Below, piece after piece: positions 15,487 through 24,431 of a DNA stretch of 64,000 nucleotides. This DNA comes from Nitrososphaerota archaeon (GTDB lineage Archaea > Thermoproteota > Nitrososphaeria > Nitrososphaerales > Gagatemarchaeaceae), in NCBI GenBank assembly GCA_027887045.1, contig JAPCJH010000001.1:124001-188000 (forward strand), read 5' to 3'. Within the stretch, counting starts at the first letter, position 1; each line of letters opens with the position of its first letter. The notes under the pieces were generated by a model. That model was not told where the DNA came from, ran no database searches, and saw nothing but the letters and a program-made list of their open reading frames with translations. The position numbers and the translations under genes are program-made.

Positions 15487-16748
15487 TTATCGAGTCCCTC
15501 GCGGGCCGCTGCGGATATTGGTGATATATCGCTTGGTTCCAGAGCGAACAAGGGATTATCCTGGAAGGCCAGGTCGACGATCCTAAGGCGATTCGACACG
15601 ATCGTAGCGGACAGCTCCCCATACGAAGGTGCCCGAGTTCCCACGATCTGCATCCCCAAAACCAGCCCGGTCTGACGCTCGAAGACTAGGGTGCAAAGCA
15701 ATTCACCTTCCGGCCCTTCCGATACCTCCTCGGATCCGGTGCTAGTCTCCGCCGCATCCAATCCATATCCTCTCGCATCGGCGAGAGTGATCCCCGCCGT
15801 GCAGACCCCTGTTCCGTAGAAGGCGTGGACGCTCGCCCCCGAGAGGCGTGCTTCGGCGCTCGACCCGGCCGCGTTCCGACCCGCGAGCTCCCCCATGAGT
15901 TCGGCGCTTGAGCGATACATCATCTGGAGAGACCCGGATCTGTACGAAATTTCGGCGCAATCTCCCGCACCGAATATCCCCATGACGCTGCACCGCATTC
16001 GCGAGTCGATGAGGATTCCTCCGGCGCTCCCCTTCCTTACTTCGATGGTGGGGGGATTGGGCCCCCAGGCAGGGAAAGAGATGAGCGCGTCGGCCGCTTG
16101 AACTGAACCCGAGGCGACGATTGCCTCTACCCTGCGAACCCCCACTACCGAATCTATCGGCGAACGGACAACCTTCAATCCCCCCATTTCGAGTTTCCTC
16201 TCAAGAAAAGCCCTTGCGGTGGTGCCGAGGGATGATGCGAGGACTCCCGCTGGGTGGACCAAGGTCACCTCAATCCCTTTCTGCCTCAGAGCGTCTCCCG
16301 TCGCCAAGGCGAGGGCCGTGCTTCCTGAAACAACGACCCGACCCAAATCCCCCAAGACCTCCGCCAAACGTTGAAAAGAAGCCAGGTCCTGCATCCGGAA
16401 GAGTCCCGCCTTTCTTTGAAAAGGGAAAGAATCTTGGACAACGCTCGAGCCGGTCGATACGACGAGAGAATCGAAGACTGTGGTTCTGCTCCCGACCGCG
16501 ACCGATTTCTTGGTCGTGTCCACGGCTGAGACTCCCTCTCCGAACCTTGCATCGACCTCCGATTCGATTCGGTGGGATGTCCCAAGGCCTTCGGGACTCG
16601 TATCTCTACATAGCGTCAGCGGCCAGAGGCACTTCTCGATAGGGAACTTCTCTGACTTCTCGAACAGGGTGACTCGGGCACCAAGTCTTGAGGCGGCGTT
16701 GGCAGCACTGACACCAGCCGGCCCCGCCCCGACTACCACGACCCTCAA
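15483..16748 (-). CDS. Pyridine nucleotide-disulfide oxidoreductase family protein (CoA-disulfide reductase/NADH oxidase-like)
   Basis: The protein has 421 residues. The N-terminal FAD motif VVVVGAGPAGVSAANAASRLG and a second nucleotide-binding region near residue 137 (GRVVVSGSTALALATGDALR) place it in the two-dinucleotide-binding flavoprotein family. FGAGDCAEI near 255 completes the FAD site. IEKCLWPLTLC near residues 37-47 supplies a cysteine about where CoA-disulfide reductases and NADH oxidases have their single catalytic cysteine, but the usual SxxxCGxPY context is altered. The second Rossmann motif is also atypical (GSTALA instead of GGGxxG). A real but divergent function is likely. The gene is coupled to serA by a four-base overlap. 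Confidence 0.7.
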   Translation of the reverse strand: MRVVVVGAGPAGVSAANAASRLGARVTLFEKSEKFPIEKCLWPLTLCRDTSPEGLGTSHRIESEVDARFGEGVSAVDTTKKSVAVGSRTTVFDSLVVSTGSSVVQDSFPFQRKAGLFRMQDLASFQRLAEVLGDLGRVVVSGSTALALATGDALRQKGIEVTLVHPAGVLASSLGTTARAFLERKLEMGGLKVVRSPIDSVVGVRRVEAIVASGSVQAADALISFPAWGPNPPTIEVRKGSAGGILIDSRMRCSVMGIFGAGDCAEISYRSGSLQMMYRSSAELMGELAGRNAAGSSAEARLSGASVHAFYGTGVCTAGITLADARGYGLDAAETSTGSEEVSEGPEGELLCTLVFERQTGLVLGMQIVGTRAPSYGELSATIVSNRLRIVDLAFQDNPLFALEPSDISPISAAAREGLDK

Positions 16749-16791
16749 TCCGGGGGCAACGCGAGCTCAAGACGTTTAAGCCTGATACGTT

Positions 16792-18009
16792 TTGGCGGCG
16801 TTCATGCTAGTGGGAGTCGTCGGTAAACCTAACACAGGGAAATCGACTTTCTTCAGCGCCGCGACGCTGCGCGACGTCCCCATAGCAGACTACCCGTTTA
16901 CAACGATCCAGCCTAACGTGGGTGTCGCGTACTTGAGGACAGAGTGCGTGCACATGGAGATGGGGGTAACGGACAACCCAAGGAACTCCGTCTGCAAGGA
17001 CGGAAACAGGTTAATCCCGGTAAAGCTCGTGGACGTCGCCGGGTTGGTAGAGGGCGCCTCGAAGGGAAGGGGGCTGGGTAATCAGTTCCTCGACGAAATC
17101 AGGCAGGCCGACGCTCTGATCCAAGTTGTGGACGCCTCAGGTTCAACCGACTCCGAAGGGAGGAAGGTGCAACCGGGGACCCACGACCCGGTGGCGGACA
17201 TAGAGATGGTCGAGAGGGAATTCGACCTCTGGGTCTACGGCATCATCAAAAGGGACTGGGAGAAGTCGGCGCGGAACGCCGAACAGACGGGCTCGAGGAT
17301 AACTCAGCACCTCGCAAACCGGTTGACGGGTCTAACGGTAGGGGAGGGCGAGATTGAGAATGTTCTGCTCCACCTGAGGCTCAAGACGGATACGCCTACC
17401 GAGTGGGCCGAGGAGCAGCTCATGCTGTTCGTGAAGACCCTTCGGGAGCAGACGAAGCCCAGCCTCATCGCAGCGAACAAGGCTGACCTTCCGACCTCCC
17501 TTTCGAATATCGACAGACTGAAGGAAACGGGCAGGAAGGTGATCCCGTGCGCGTCAGAAGCGGAACTGCTGCTGAGGAGGGCCGCGGAACACGGTTTGGT
17601 CGATTATACCCCTGGCGACTCTGCCTTCAAACTAGTTTCGGAGCAGAGGCTGACTCCCGCGCAGATGAGGGCGGTTTCCATGGTCGAAGAGAAAGTCATG
17701 AAGGTCTTTCACGGAACGGGAGTACAGGCCGCGATCAATGAAGCCTACTTCTCGCTGCTGAAAGCCATCGTGGTTTTTCCCGTGGAGGACGAGCACAAGC
17801 TGGCGGACAAGAAGGGGATGGTCCTCCCTGATGCCTACGTCATGAAGGGCGGGTCCACCGCGTTGGACCTCGCCCGGACGGTCCACTCGGAGCTCGCCGA
17901 AGGGTTCCTCTACGCGATTGACGTCAGATCCGGGATGCGACTGGGAGCGAACCACGTCCTGAAAAATCGGGATATAGTGAAAATCGTGTCGAGCAAATCC
18001 GTTAGGTAA
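16792..18009 (+). CDS. ychF: OBG/YchF-type GTPase with C-terminal TGS domain
   Basis: This 405-residue P-loop protein has VGVVGKPNTGKSTFFSA near residue 7 (G1), VKLVDVAGLVEGASKGRGLGN near 84 (G3 and switch II), and IAANKADLP near 227 (G4). The C-terminal 90 residues form a TGS domain with VLPDAYVMKGGSTALDLAR and NRDIVKIVSS. YchF-like proteins bind ribosomes and hydrolyse ATP or GTP. G4 here reads NKAD, the GTP-type motif, unlike the NxxE of bacterial ATP-preferring YchF. This is the archaeal branch. The start is TTG at 16792. Confidence 0.9.
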   Translation: MAAFMLVGVVGKPNTGKSTFFSAATLRDVPIADYPFTTIQPNVGVAYLRTECVHMEMGVTDNPRNSVCKDGNRLIPVKLVDVAGLVEGASKGRGLGNQFLDEIRQADALIQVVDASGSTDSEGRKVQPGTHDPVADIEMVEREFDLWVYGIIKRDWEKSARNAEQTGSRITQHLANRLTGLTVGEGEIENVLLHLRLKTDTPTEWAEEQLMLFVKTLREQTKPSLIAANKADLPTSLSNIDRLKETGRKVIPCASEAELLLRRAAEHGLVDYTPGDSAFKLVSEQRLTPAQMRAVSMVEEKVMKVFHGTGVQAAINEAYFSLLKAIVVFPVEDEHKLADKKGMVLPDAYVMKGGSTALDLARTVHSELAEGFLYAIDVRSGMRLGANHVLKNRDIVKIVSSKSVR

Positions 18010-18095
18010 TGCGCCAGTGAAGGATGTAAATATTCTGGGCGAAATTTCCGTTAGTTGCGAACGATCACTTTGATCGTGAAGACTTTGACGGATAA

Positions 18096-18725
18096 TCACG
18101 CGGCGAGCGGGGCCAGCGGCTTGGGAGCTTCGGCCTGTTCCGGCCTCGAGATCAACTTGCTCTTCCTGATCCCGACGTGCCTAAGATGGGTCACCTTCTT
18201 GGCCTCGTTGTACACGTCGGACGCCACCTTCTGGAGGACCATCTCCTGCGCGAACTGATCGTACGTGAGACTCGCGGCCCTCTCGGCGATGACCCTGTCC
18301 ATCACGACTCTGAGGTCGTGCTTCTTAGATGTGTTCATCCTTCCTTGTGAGAAGGCTATCGTATAGACCCTAACCATGTAACCGTCCTTCGTCTTGTATA
18401 CGTGGATGAAGTCTGCCATCGACGATCCCCGCCTGACGAGGCTCCTAAGGTACTCGCGTGAATATTCGTGCCCCTTGAGCACGGTATGCGCCGTGTCCCC
18501 ATCCACCTTGTCGACCTGGAAGTAGAGCTTGAAACTGTAATGCTGCGGGTCCTGCTTCAGTATGTCGTAGAGAGTGGTCTCCACCACTCGTCCGCCCGGC
18601 TTTTCCAAGTCGGTAAGTGGGATCTTGGCGACCGGCGCGTTGCCGAAGGACGGCGAAGCCAGTACAGTCACCCACGACTTCAGCTTCCACTTGTCCCTTA
18701 CCTTCCCGGCTACCTTCTTGGCCAA
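18096..18725 (-). CDS. rps3ae: 30S ribosomal protein S3Ae
   Basis: This 209-residue protein matches eS1 throughout: KVRDKWKLKSWVTVLASPSFG near the start, SREYLRSLVRRGSSMAD near residues 88-104, and IAFSQGRMNTSKKHDLR in the middle. It sits near the mRNA exit of the small subunit. The start is ATG at 18725. It is the last gene of a minus-strand row (S15, RecJ-like, Pcc1, SerS, S3Ae). The C-terminal EAPKPLAPLAA tail is short and non-conserved in appearance. Confidence 0.95.
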   Translation of the reverse strand: MAKKVAGKVRDKWKLKSWVTVLASPSFGNAPVAKIPLTDLEKPGGRVVETTLYDILKQDPQHYSFKLYFQVDKVDGDTAHTVLKGHEYSREYLRSLVRRGSSMADFIHVYKTKDGYMVRVYTIAFSQGRMNTSKKHDLRVVMDRVIAERAASLTYDQFAQEMVLQKVASDVYNEAKKVTHLRHVGIRKSKLISRPEQAEAPKPLAPLAA

Positions 18726-18758
18726 TAATTTGCGCCTCGTCGGCGCTGCTTTAAAACT

Positions 18759-20072
18759 TCACCGACTTGTGATTCGCTCGAGTCCACCCATGTAGGGAAC
18801 GAGCACGTCGGGAACCGCGACGGAACCGTCCTCCTGCTGATAATTCTCGATTATCGCGACGAGGGCTCTAGTAGTCACCGCGGTTGAGTTTAGAGTGTGG
18901 AGCAACCTGGTCGGGTCGTTCGTCTTGTCCCTGTATCTGATGAGGAGCCTTCGCGCCTGGAAGTCTGTGACGTTGCTCGCTGAGACCATCTCCCTGAACT
19001 TCTCCTGCGCGGGCAACCACGCCTCCAGGTCATAGGTCTTGGCGGAGACCATCCCGGTATCGCCGCTGCAGAGGGTCACCACCCTGTGTGGAAGTCCCAG
19101 GTTCTGGAAGATCTCCCGGGCGTTCGCGATCAGCTCTTCGTGTAGACTCCAGCTGTCTTCGGGGCGGCTGAAGACCACCTGCTCGACCTTGTAAAACTGG
19201 TGCGTCCTGAAGATTCCTTTGGTATCTTTCCCGTGCGCCCCCGCTTCCACCCTGAAGCACGGACTGAACCCACAGTACTTTATCGGAAGCGCGCTCCCCT
19301 CGATTATCTCGTCCGAATGCATCGCGACGAGAGGGTGCTCGGAGGTGGCTATGAGATACAGGTCTTCGCCTTCTATCTTGTAAATCACGGGTCCGAAGGA
19401 CGCGATGTCGGTCACCCCCTCGTAGGACTTCCGGTTCATCAAGAAGGGAGGCTCGACGGGGGTGAACCCCTTTGCGCTAACGGAATCAATCGCGTACCGC
19501 ATGATCGAATGCTCGAGCTTCACCATGTCTCCCTTCAGGAAGAACATCCTCGCGCCGGCGACCTTGGCAGCCCTTTCGACGTCCACCATGCCGAGGGCTT
19601 CGAGGATGTCGATGTGATGCTTCGGGGTGAATCCGAACTTCGGGATCTTCCCCCACGTCGCCACTACGATGTTATCCTTCTCGTCCGTTCCCTTCGGGAC
19701 GCTGTCGTGCAGGATGTTAGGGAGGCTCATCATGATATACTGAAGCTTCGCGTACTTTTCGACCGCTTCCGATTCGATTCTCTTGATGCGCTCTGGAAGA
19801 TCTTTGATCTCCTTCAGCTTTCCTTCAATCGGTTTCCCGGCTTTCTTTAGGGTGGCCACCTCTACGGTGAGTTGGTTCTGTTTGTGTCTGAGTTCCTCGA
19901 CCTCGGTCTTCTGCTTCCTCCAGGTCCTGTCCAGTTCAGCGGCTTCGTCTACGAGAGGGAGCTTTTCTGCAAGGTTCCGCTTCTCCAGGTTCTGTTTGAT
20001 TGCCGCCGGTTCTTCTCTTAGCAGCTTGATGTCGAGCAGGGCCTTACTACCTCGCCCCTCGGAGGAATTCAC
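18759..20072 (-). CDS. serS: Seryl-tRNA synthetase
   Basis: Class II synthetase of 437 residues that charges tRNA-Ser. The first 120 residues form the long antiparallel coiled-coil arm that holds the variable arm of tRNA-Ser. Motif 2 is FRVEAGAHGKDTKGIFRTHQF near 267-287, TSEHPLV near 233 marks the serine/ATP site, and motif 3 lies near LNSTAVTTRALVAIIENYQ. It is the standard bacterial/eukaryotic-type SerRS rather than the rare methanogen form. The ATG at 20072 overlaps the upstream pcc1 stop by four bases, so I kept it despite a 12-residue extension before the usual LLDIKLLRE start. Confidence 0.95.
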   Translation of the reverse strand: MNSSEGRGSKALLDIKLLREEPAAIKQNLEKRNLAEKLPLVDEAAELDRTWRKQKTEVEELRHKQNQLTVEVATLKKAGKPIEGKLKEIKDLPERIKRIESEAVEKYAKLQYIMMSLPNILHDSVPKGTDEKDNIVVATWGKIPKFGFTPKHHIDILEALGMVDVERAAKVAGARMFFLKGDMVKLEHSIMRYAIDSVSAKGFTPVEPPFLMNRKSYEGVTDIASFGPVIYKIEGEDLYLIATSEHPLVAMHSDEIIEGSALPIKYCGFSPCFRVEAGAHGKDTKGIFRTHQFYKVEQVVFSRPEDSWSLHEELIANAREIFQNLGLPHRVVTLCSGDTGMVSAKTYDLEAWLPAQEKFREMVSASNVTDFQARRLLIRYRDKTNDPTRLLHTLNSTAVTTRALVAIIENYQQEDGSVAVPDVLVPYMGGLERITSR

Positions 20073-20314
20073 GCATCTGTTAAAAGTGATACCTCTTGGA
20101 AGAGTCTGACGTCGGATAGAATGCTCTGCACCGAGGTGAGTGCGGACGTGAGTCTATCCGAATCAATCACGAAGTCCAGGGTGTTCGACCTACGAGCCAT
20201 GGAAAATCTCTGAGCCTTCGGGATTCCTTTGTTGTCGGGCTTCAGTACTGACTCAAGGTTCCCCGCGGTCTTCCCGTCCCGGCAAACTACTCTTAGCTCG
20301 AACCGGAGTCTCAA
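20069..20314 (-). CDS. pcc1: KEOPS complex subunit Pcc1
   Basis: Pcc1 is the dimerising subunit of KEOPS, which makes t6A at position 37 of ANN-decoding tRNAs together with Kae1 and Bud32. The 81-residue protein has VLKPDN near residues 23-28 and the helix TLDFVIDSDRLTSALTSVQS near 45-64, both typical of Pcc1. It overlaps its neighbours at both ends by four bases (recJ-like upstream, serS downstream), so it is translated as part of this operon. Bud32 and Kae1 lie about 3 kb upstream on the same strand. Confidence 0.8.
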   Translation of the reverse strand: MRLRFELRVVCRDGKTAGNLESVLKPDNKGIPKAQRFSMARRSNTLDFVIDSDRLTSALTSVQSILSDVRLFQEVSLLTDA

Positions 20315-21717
20315 ACCGCTGTCTTCTCGAGAACGATCTTGAGGAAGTCATCGCCGCGTCCGAAGGGGATCTTTGCCCCCGCTGCCATGGTGTGACCACC
20401 CCCGACCCCGCCCATCAAGGTCGCCGCTTCTCTCATGATGACTCCCAGGTTCACATCCCTGCCGAAGCTGTCACCGACCCTGCAGGAGAATTTCAGCTGT
20501 TCTTCCCCCGACCTTGTTCGCGCTATGATGACCTTATCCTTCATGCTTTCGGTAGACGCGAGGATAGACGCGACGGGGCCCAGGATTCGCTCGTCAACCA
20601 GCCCGTCCCCTTTCACCATAGCCGCTCCGTCTCTGACCTCCACTCTCCCCACTTCGTTGAGGACCCCCTGAAGAGATTTGTTGATGTTCTGCCTGTATTC
20701 TTGCAACACGCCCATTGCCTCCTTCAGAGAATCTCCGCGGTCCCCGATGCACACCGAGATCCCCACGCCCGCCTGGTCCATTCTGCCACATGCGTTGAGC
20801 ATGGTGGCGAACTCCCTTGCATCTCTCATGGGCGTGAAAGAGTCCTCCTGTTCGAGCGTGTATACCTCGCCGATCAGCTGCGAGATCACCTCATCGCCGC
20901 TCCCCGAGGGTGCGAGAAACGACACCAGGACGTCCATGACCCTCTTCTTCTCGTCGCCGGAGAGCTCCGAGAGCGTCCTCCATCTCCCCCCCTCCTTGAG
21001 GCTGACGCCCGCATTTACCAGCGCTGCGAGAGTGGCGTCCCTGCTCCCCGAGAGCCCCTTGATGTGCGGTGTCGAGGTGAGGGCGATCGCCTCGTGGACT
21101 GGTCTTGTCTCCCTCCCGTGGAACATCAGATCATTCGTGACCGTCACGAGTCCCGCCGACTGGGCGTCCTCTAGAGCCCGCTTGTTGAGACCGATGAGGG
21201 ACCTCCCCGGGCCGGTGTCCTGTCGGTCCGCGACTGCGCCAACGACGGCGAGGGGGGAGAGGTCCCGGTTCCGCCCGTCGAGCGCGGAGGCCAGGAAGTA
21301 AGCCATCGTCCCCGAACATGCCTCCGTTCCGCCGTTGTAACCGAACTGCCAAGCGTTGACCGTGAACGGGCTCTTCGCGTCCTCATCGGGGATTTGATGG
21401 TGGTCTACCGCCAGAAACTTCCCGTCGAAAGCGGTGGAGAGCTCGTTGAGGAGCGTTGAACCGAGGTCCGTGAACAGGTAGAAGTCGTATTTTTCGTCGG
21501 CGAGCTCGCCTATCCTCTTCGGGTCCAGGTCGGGCACGGTGCGCACGAGGACGTTCGCCCCCCTCCGCTTGAGTGCCTTGAAGACTATTGAACCGCTCGT
21601 CAGGCCGTCGGCGTCGATATGAGTGACTACGGCGATCTTCTTGCCCTGTAGAATTATCCCCTTTAGTAGCCTCGCGACACCGTCGTACCTTGCGAGGAGC
21701 TCGTCATGGCTTTCCAT
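20311..21717 (-). CDS. RecJ-like DHH-family phosphoesterase (archaeal GAN type)
   Basis: This 468-residue protein has the DHH core: VVTHIDADGLTSGS near residue 30, FTDLG near 82, FLAVDHHQIPD near 100-110, and VVGAVADRQD near 157. At the C-terminus is the DHHA1 motif GGVGGGHTMAAGAKIPFG, which binds the nucleic acid end. Archaeal RecJ/GAN proteins degrade single-stranded DNA 5' to 3' and associate with the GINS-MCM replication helicase; others act on RNA. It sits between ribosomal S15 and pcc1, a position often seen in archaea. The start is ATG at 21717. Confidence 0.87.
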   Translation of the reverse strand: MESHDELLARYDGVARLLKGIILQGKKIAVVTHIDADGLTSGSIVFKALKRRGANVLVRTVPDLDPKRIGELADEKYDFYLFTDLGSTLLNELSTAFDGKFLAVDHHQIPDEDAKSPFTVNAWQFGYNGGTEACSGTMAYFLASALDGRNRDLSPLAVVGAVADRQDTGPGRSLIGLNKRALEDAQSAGLVTVTNDLMFHGRETRPVHEAIALTSTPHIKGLSGSRDATLAALVNAGVSLKEGGRWRTLSELSGDEKKRVMDVLVSFLAPSGSGDEVISQLIGEVYTLEQEDSFTPMRDAREFATMLNACGRMDQAGVGISVCIGDRGDSLKEAMGVLQEYRQNINKSLQGVLNEVGRVEVRDGAAMVKGDGLVDERILGPVASILASTESMKDKVIIARTRSGEEQLKFSCRVGDSFGRDVNLGVIMREAATLMGGVGGGHTMAAGAKIPFGRGDDFLKIVLEKTAV

Positions 21718-21741
21718 GGGCGGAGAGCACTCCGAACTCGA

Positions 21742-22191
21742 TTAGGAGAGCTGTGCCACCAGCGCCGTGTACTTGAAATCGCTCGGGAGGACTCCGATTC
21801 TCTTGTAGTATTTCGAGAGTCGGTAGATACTCGCCTCAATGAGCTCCAGCGCCCGTACATTCTTCCTGTCGCTCTTGTTTTCGTTCAGATGCTTCTGGAC
21901 TCTCTGGGCCTTGTCAAGCATATTCTGAAGGTCTTCAGGAATCTTGGGGGACAGCTTGTTCTCCCTGAGCACGTCGTCAACAGACTCGCCGATCAGCTGC
22001 TTTGTGAGGGGGATGCCGTAGTCATCGCGAAGATTGATACCTATCAGACTTCGGGTCATTCCCTCCTTCGCAAGTTTTATGATAATCGCCTTGACCTCCT
22101 CGGGGCTATACGTTACCCAGCTTGGGGCGCGTTTGCTTGTGGGTCTCGTCTGGTGGGACTTCCCATGCCGATGGGAATGGATTCTTGCCAA
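21742..22191 (-). CDS. rps15: 30S ribosomal protein S15
   Basis: This 149-residue protein is the archaeal uS15 with its extra N-terminal domain: MARIHSHRHGKSHQTRP at the start, EVKAIIIKLAKEGMTRSLIG near 32-51, and the conserved LIEASIYRLSKYYKRIGVLP near the end, which binds the 16S rRNA central domain. The start is ATG at 22191. The gene begins the minus-strand cluster with recJ-like, pcc1, serS and rps3ae. Gaps are short (24 bases to recJ-like). Confidence 0.96.
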   Translation of the reverse strand: MARIHSHRHGKSHQTRPTSKRAPSWVTYSPEEVKAIIIKLAKEGMTRSLIGINLRDDYGIPLTKQLIGESVDDVLRENKLSPKIPEDLQNMLDKAQRVQKHLNENKSDRKNVRALELIEASIYRLSKYYKRIGVLPSDFKYTALVAQLS

Positions 22192-22241
22192 GCTAAATCG
22201 GTCAAGCGGTGTTTCCCGTTGGGCTCATAAAGGTTGCCCGC

Positions 22242-22805
22242 TCAACGGGCGAGGTACCATTTTGCAAACAACCCGAGAGCCTTCCCTCGATGAGACAAAC
22301 TGCATTTCTCATCCAGAGACAACTCTGCGAGCGTCTTGTCGGACCCTTCGGGGATGAAGATAGGGTCGAACCCGAATCCACCGACCCCTGCAGGGGTTTT
22401 CGCGATCGAGCCCTCCAGCGACCCGACGAAGATCTTGGCCTCCTTCTCGGGCTCGCAGAACGCGACACCGCTCTCGAACCGGGCCCCCCGGTTCGACTCA
22501 TTCTTCAGAAGCAAGAGGACGCCGCCCAACCCCATCTTCTTGTAGACGGGGGAAGCGTACGGACCGGGGAAACCGTCAAGCGAATCGATGAAGAGCCCCG
22601 TGTCCTCGACGACGAGCGGGAGACCGAGAGCGGAGGAGGTTTGTCTTGCGGCGAACGCGGCGATTGCGCCGACGTTATCGGACTGGATCTCCGTGCCCTT
22701 CTCCGCGATTCGCGTGACGCTTAAGCCGAAATCTGAGAGGATGAGAGCCGCCTCCCTGAACTTGTGCTCGTTCGAGGTGGCGAAGGAGACCGTCCTAGTC
22801 GGCAC
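22242..22805 (-). CDS. XTP/dITP diphosphatase (Ham1/RdgB family)
   Basis: This 187-residue house-cleaning enzyme hydrolyses non-canonical purine triphosphates such as dITP and XTP. Motifs are FATSNEHKFREA near residue 8, VVEDTGLFIDSLDGFPGPYAS near 65-85, and GVGGFGFDPIF near 140, then the SHRGKAL motif near the C-terminus. The start is ATG at 22805 and overlaps the end of bud32 by 11 bases. The association with KEOPS kinase genes is known in other archaea and suggests shared expression, not shared mechanism. Confidence 0.94.
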   Translation of the reverse strand: MPTRTVSFATSNEHKFREAALILSDFGLSVTRIAEKGTEIQSDNVGAIAAFAARQTSSALGLPLVVEDTGLFIDSLDGFPGPYASPVYKKMGLGGVLLLLKNESNRGARFESGVAFCEPEKEAKIFVGSLEGSIAKTPAGVGGFGFDPIFIPEGSDKTLAELSLDEKCSLSHRGKALGLFAKWYLAR

Positions 22806-23442
22806 GGGCGTATCTACCTCTCCTTTCGATCTCGGAGAGCTGCCTCTTGACCTGCTTCAGCCGTGCTCCCCCCACCACTTTTCTGTACGCCGCGAAGATT
22901 GAGTCGAGCGCAAGGTCCGCGATCATCGGGTGAGCCCCCGTGAGGGTCTCCTTGATGAGACGAAGGTCGACCGCGTGGTCTTCGATGCGCTGAGTGTGAG
23001 TCGAGAGTCCGAAGTCAATCATCGCGAGTCCACTGGAGGTTTCCAGCAGGTTCGAGGTCGTGACGTCTCCGTGCATGATTCCCGATGAGTGGAGCGTGCC
23101 GACCATTGTCCCCACTTCGCCGAAGACCGCACTTACCCCGGCTCGGCTCATCCCTGAGGCTCGGTCCTTCAAGCGAGCGCCCTTGAGGTACTCCATAATG
23201 ATCACGGCCCCCTTAGTGTCCACGTGGTACAGGTATGGGGTCCGGACTCCAACCCTCTTTGCCTCTCTCAGCATCAGCGCCTCGTGGGCAGTACGCCTCG
23301 TCCTCACCGCATCGTCGAGGACCTTTAATCTGTAGGTGAGGGGTTTCCTAGACTTGTAAATTGACTCGAGCCCGCACCAACGCCCGAGAAGCAGGTCGGC
23401 TTCCGCTCCGCGATGAATCAGCTTCGTCTGGCATCCCTCCAT
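22795..23442 (-). CDS. bud32: KEOPS kinase/ATPase Bud32
   Basis: The protein has 215 residues. It is a minimal atypical kinase: GAEADLLLG near residue 12, the RRTAHEALMLREAKRVGVRTP block near 49-69, IMEYLKGARLKD near 82, the catalytic loop MHGDVTTSNLL near 123-133, and IDFGLS near 142. Bud32 switches Kae1 on in t6A synthesis. In several archaea Kae1 and Bud32 are fused; here they are separate but overlap by 25 bases, with bud32 following kae1. The start codon at 23442 lies within the kae1 reading frame. Confidence 0.93.
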   Translation of the reverse strand: MEGCQTKLIHRGAEADLLLGRWCGLESIYKSRKPLTYRLKVLDDAVRTRRTAHEALMLREAKRVGVRTPYLYHVDTKGAVIIMEYLKGARLKDRASGMSRAGVSAVFGEVGTMVGTLHSSGIMHGDVTTSNLLETSSGLAMIDFGLSTHTQRIEDHAVDLRLIKETLTGAHPMIADLALDSIFAAYRKVVGGARLKQVKRQLSEIERRGRYARAD

Positions 23443-24422
23443 TTCGCATCGACACTATCCAGGCGCCAGGACTGGCGGGTGGTCGCGTCCACAATCGCTA
23501 TTGAGTTGCCAGTATTGTACTCGAGCCATCCGGCCCACGCTATCTGAGCCCCGCAGTCCCCGCTGTACCTAGGCGGAACCGCTCTGAAGGATGCCGAATG
23601 TCTCCTCACCATCGTCTTCAGCATTTCGGACAGGCGCAAGTTCGCGGCTACCCCGCCGACGACCATCACTTCCTTCTTCTCGGTGAACGCGAGCGCCCTC
23701 TCGGTGACTTCCACGATCATCGCGAAGGCGGTTTCCTGGAGAGAGAAGCAGACATCTTCGAACGCGACCCCCCTGTCAAGAAGGTTCTTTGCGGCCGTCA
23801 GGATCCCCGAGTAGGAGACGTCGTTCCCTTTCACAGTATACGGGAGCTCGATGTATTTCGCTGACTTCGAGGCTGCTTCCTCGACTTTCGTCCCGCACGG
23901 CGATGCAAGTCCAGCGTGCCTCCCGAACTGGTCAATGAGTTGACCGAGCGTCAGGTCGAGCGATTCGCCGAGGATCCTCCACCTGTTCCCAGAAAATGCG
24001 ACCACCATCGAGTGACCTCCGGAGACGAGAAGGACCAAGGGATCTTTCGTGCGTGTAAGGAGACACCCGAGTTCGATGTGGCCGATTGCATGGTTGACGG
24101 GGACGATTCGCTTCACCAACGTGGCAGCAAGGGATCGCGCCGCCACCGCACCTACCCGAAGACAGGGGCCGAGCCCCGGCCCCATTGAGTAGGAGACGGC
24201 ACGGATGCTCTTAATCGGGATGCCCGCTTCTAAGAGCGCCTCCCGGAGCACACCGGGGGCGTTGGCCATGTGCTGTGAAGAAGCCTCGATAGGGTGGATT
24301 CCCCCTCCCGCGGGAGCCCGGTAAACGTCCCTCACATCGGAAAGGATTCTTCCAGAAGAGGTGACGACTGAGGCCGAAAAGGTGTGGGCGGTGCTCTCTA
24401 TCCCGATTAGGCTATCGACCAT
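23418..24422 (-). CDS. kae1: tRNA N6-adenosine threonylcarbamoyltransferase Kae1
   Basis: This 334-residue catalytic subunit of KEOPS transfers threonylcarbamoyl to A37. Motifs are GIESTAHTF near residue 7, VNHAIGHIELGCL near 109-121 with the metal-binding HxxxH, VSGGHSMV near 134, and VVGGVAANLRLSEML near 252. Length is that of archaeal and eukaryotic Kae1. The start is ATG at 24422, ten bases after the end of the upstream unknown gene. Downstream bud32 overlaps its last 25 bases. Confidence 0.95.
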   Translation of the reverse strand: MVDSLIGIESTAHTFSASVVTSSGRILSDVRDVYRAPAGGGIHPIEASSQHMANAPGVLREALLEAGIPIKSIRAVSYSMGPGLGPCLRVGAVAARSLAATLVKRIVPVNHAIGHIELGCLLTRTKDPLVLLVSGGHSMVVAFSGNRWRILGESLDLTLGQLIDQFGRHAGLASPCGTKVEEAASKSAKYIELPYTVKGNDVSYSGILTAAKNLLDRGVAFEDVCFSLQETAFAMIVEVTERALAFTEKKEVMVVGGVAANLRLSEMLKTMVRRHSASFRAVPPRYSGDCGAQIAWAGWLEYNTGNSIAIVDATTRQSWRLDSVDAKWRDARRS

Positions 24423-24431
24423 CGGGAGACT

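Noticed and set aside
22480-22510. GGTTCGACTC resembling a tRNA T-arm.
   Set aside because: It is part of the XTP/dITP diphosphatase coding sequence; no acceptor or D-arm nearby.
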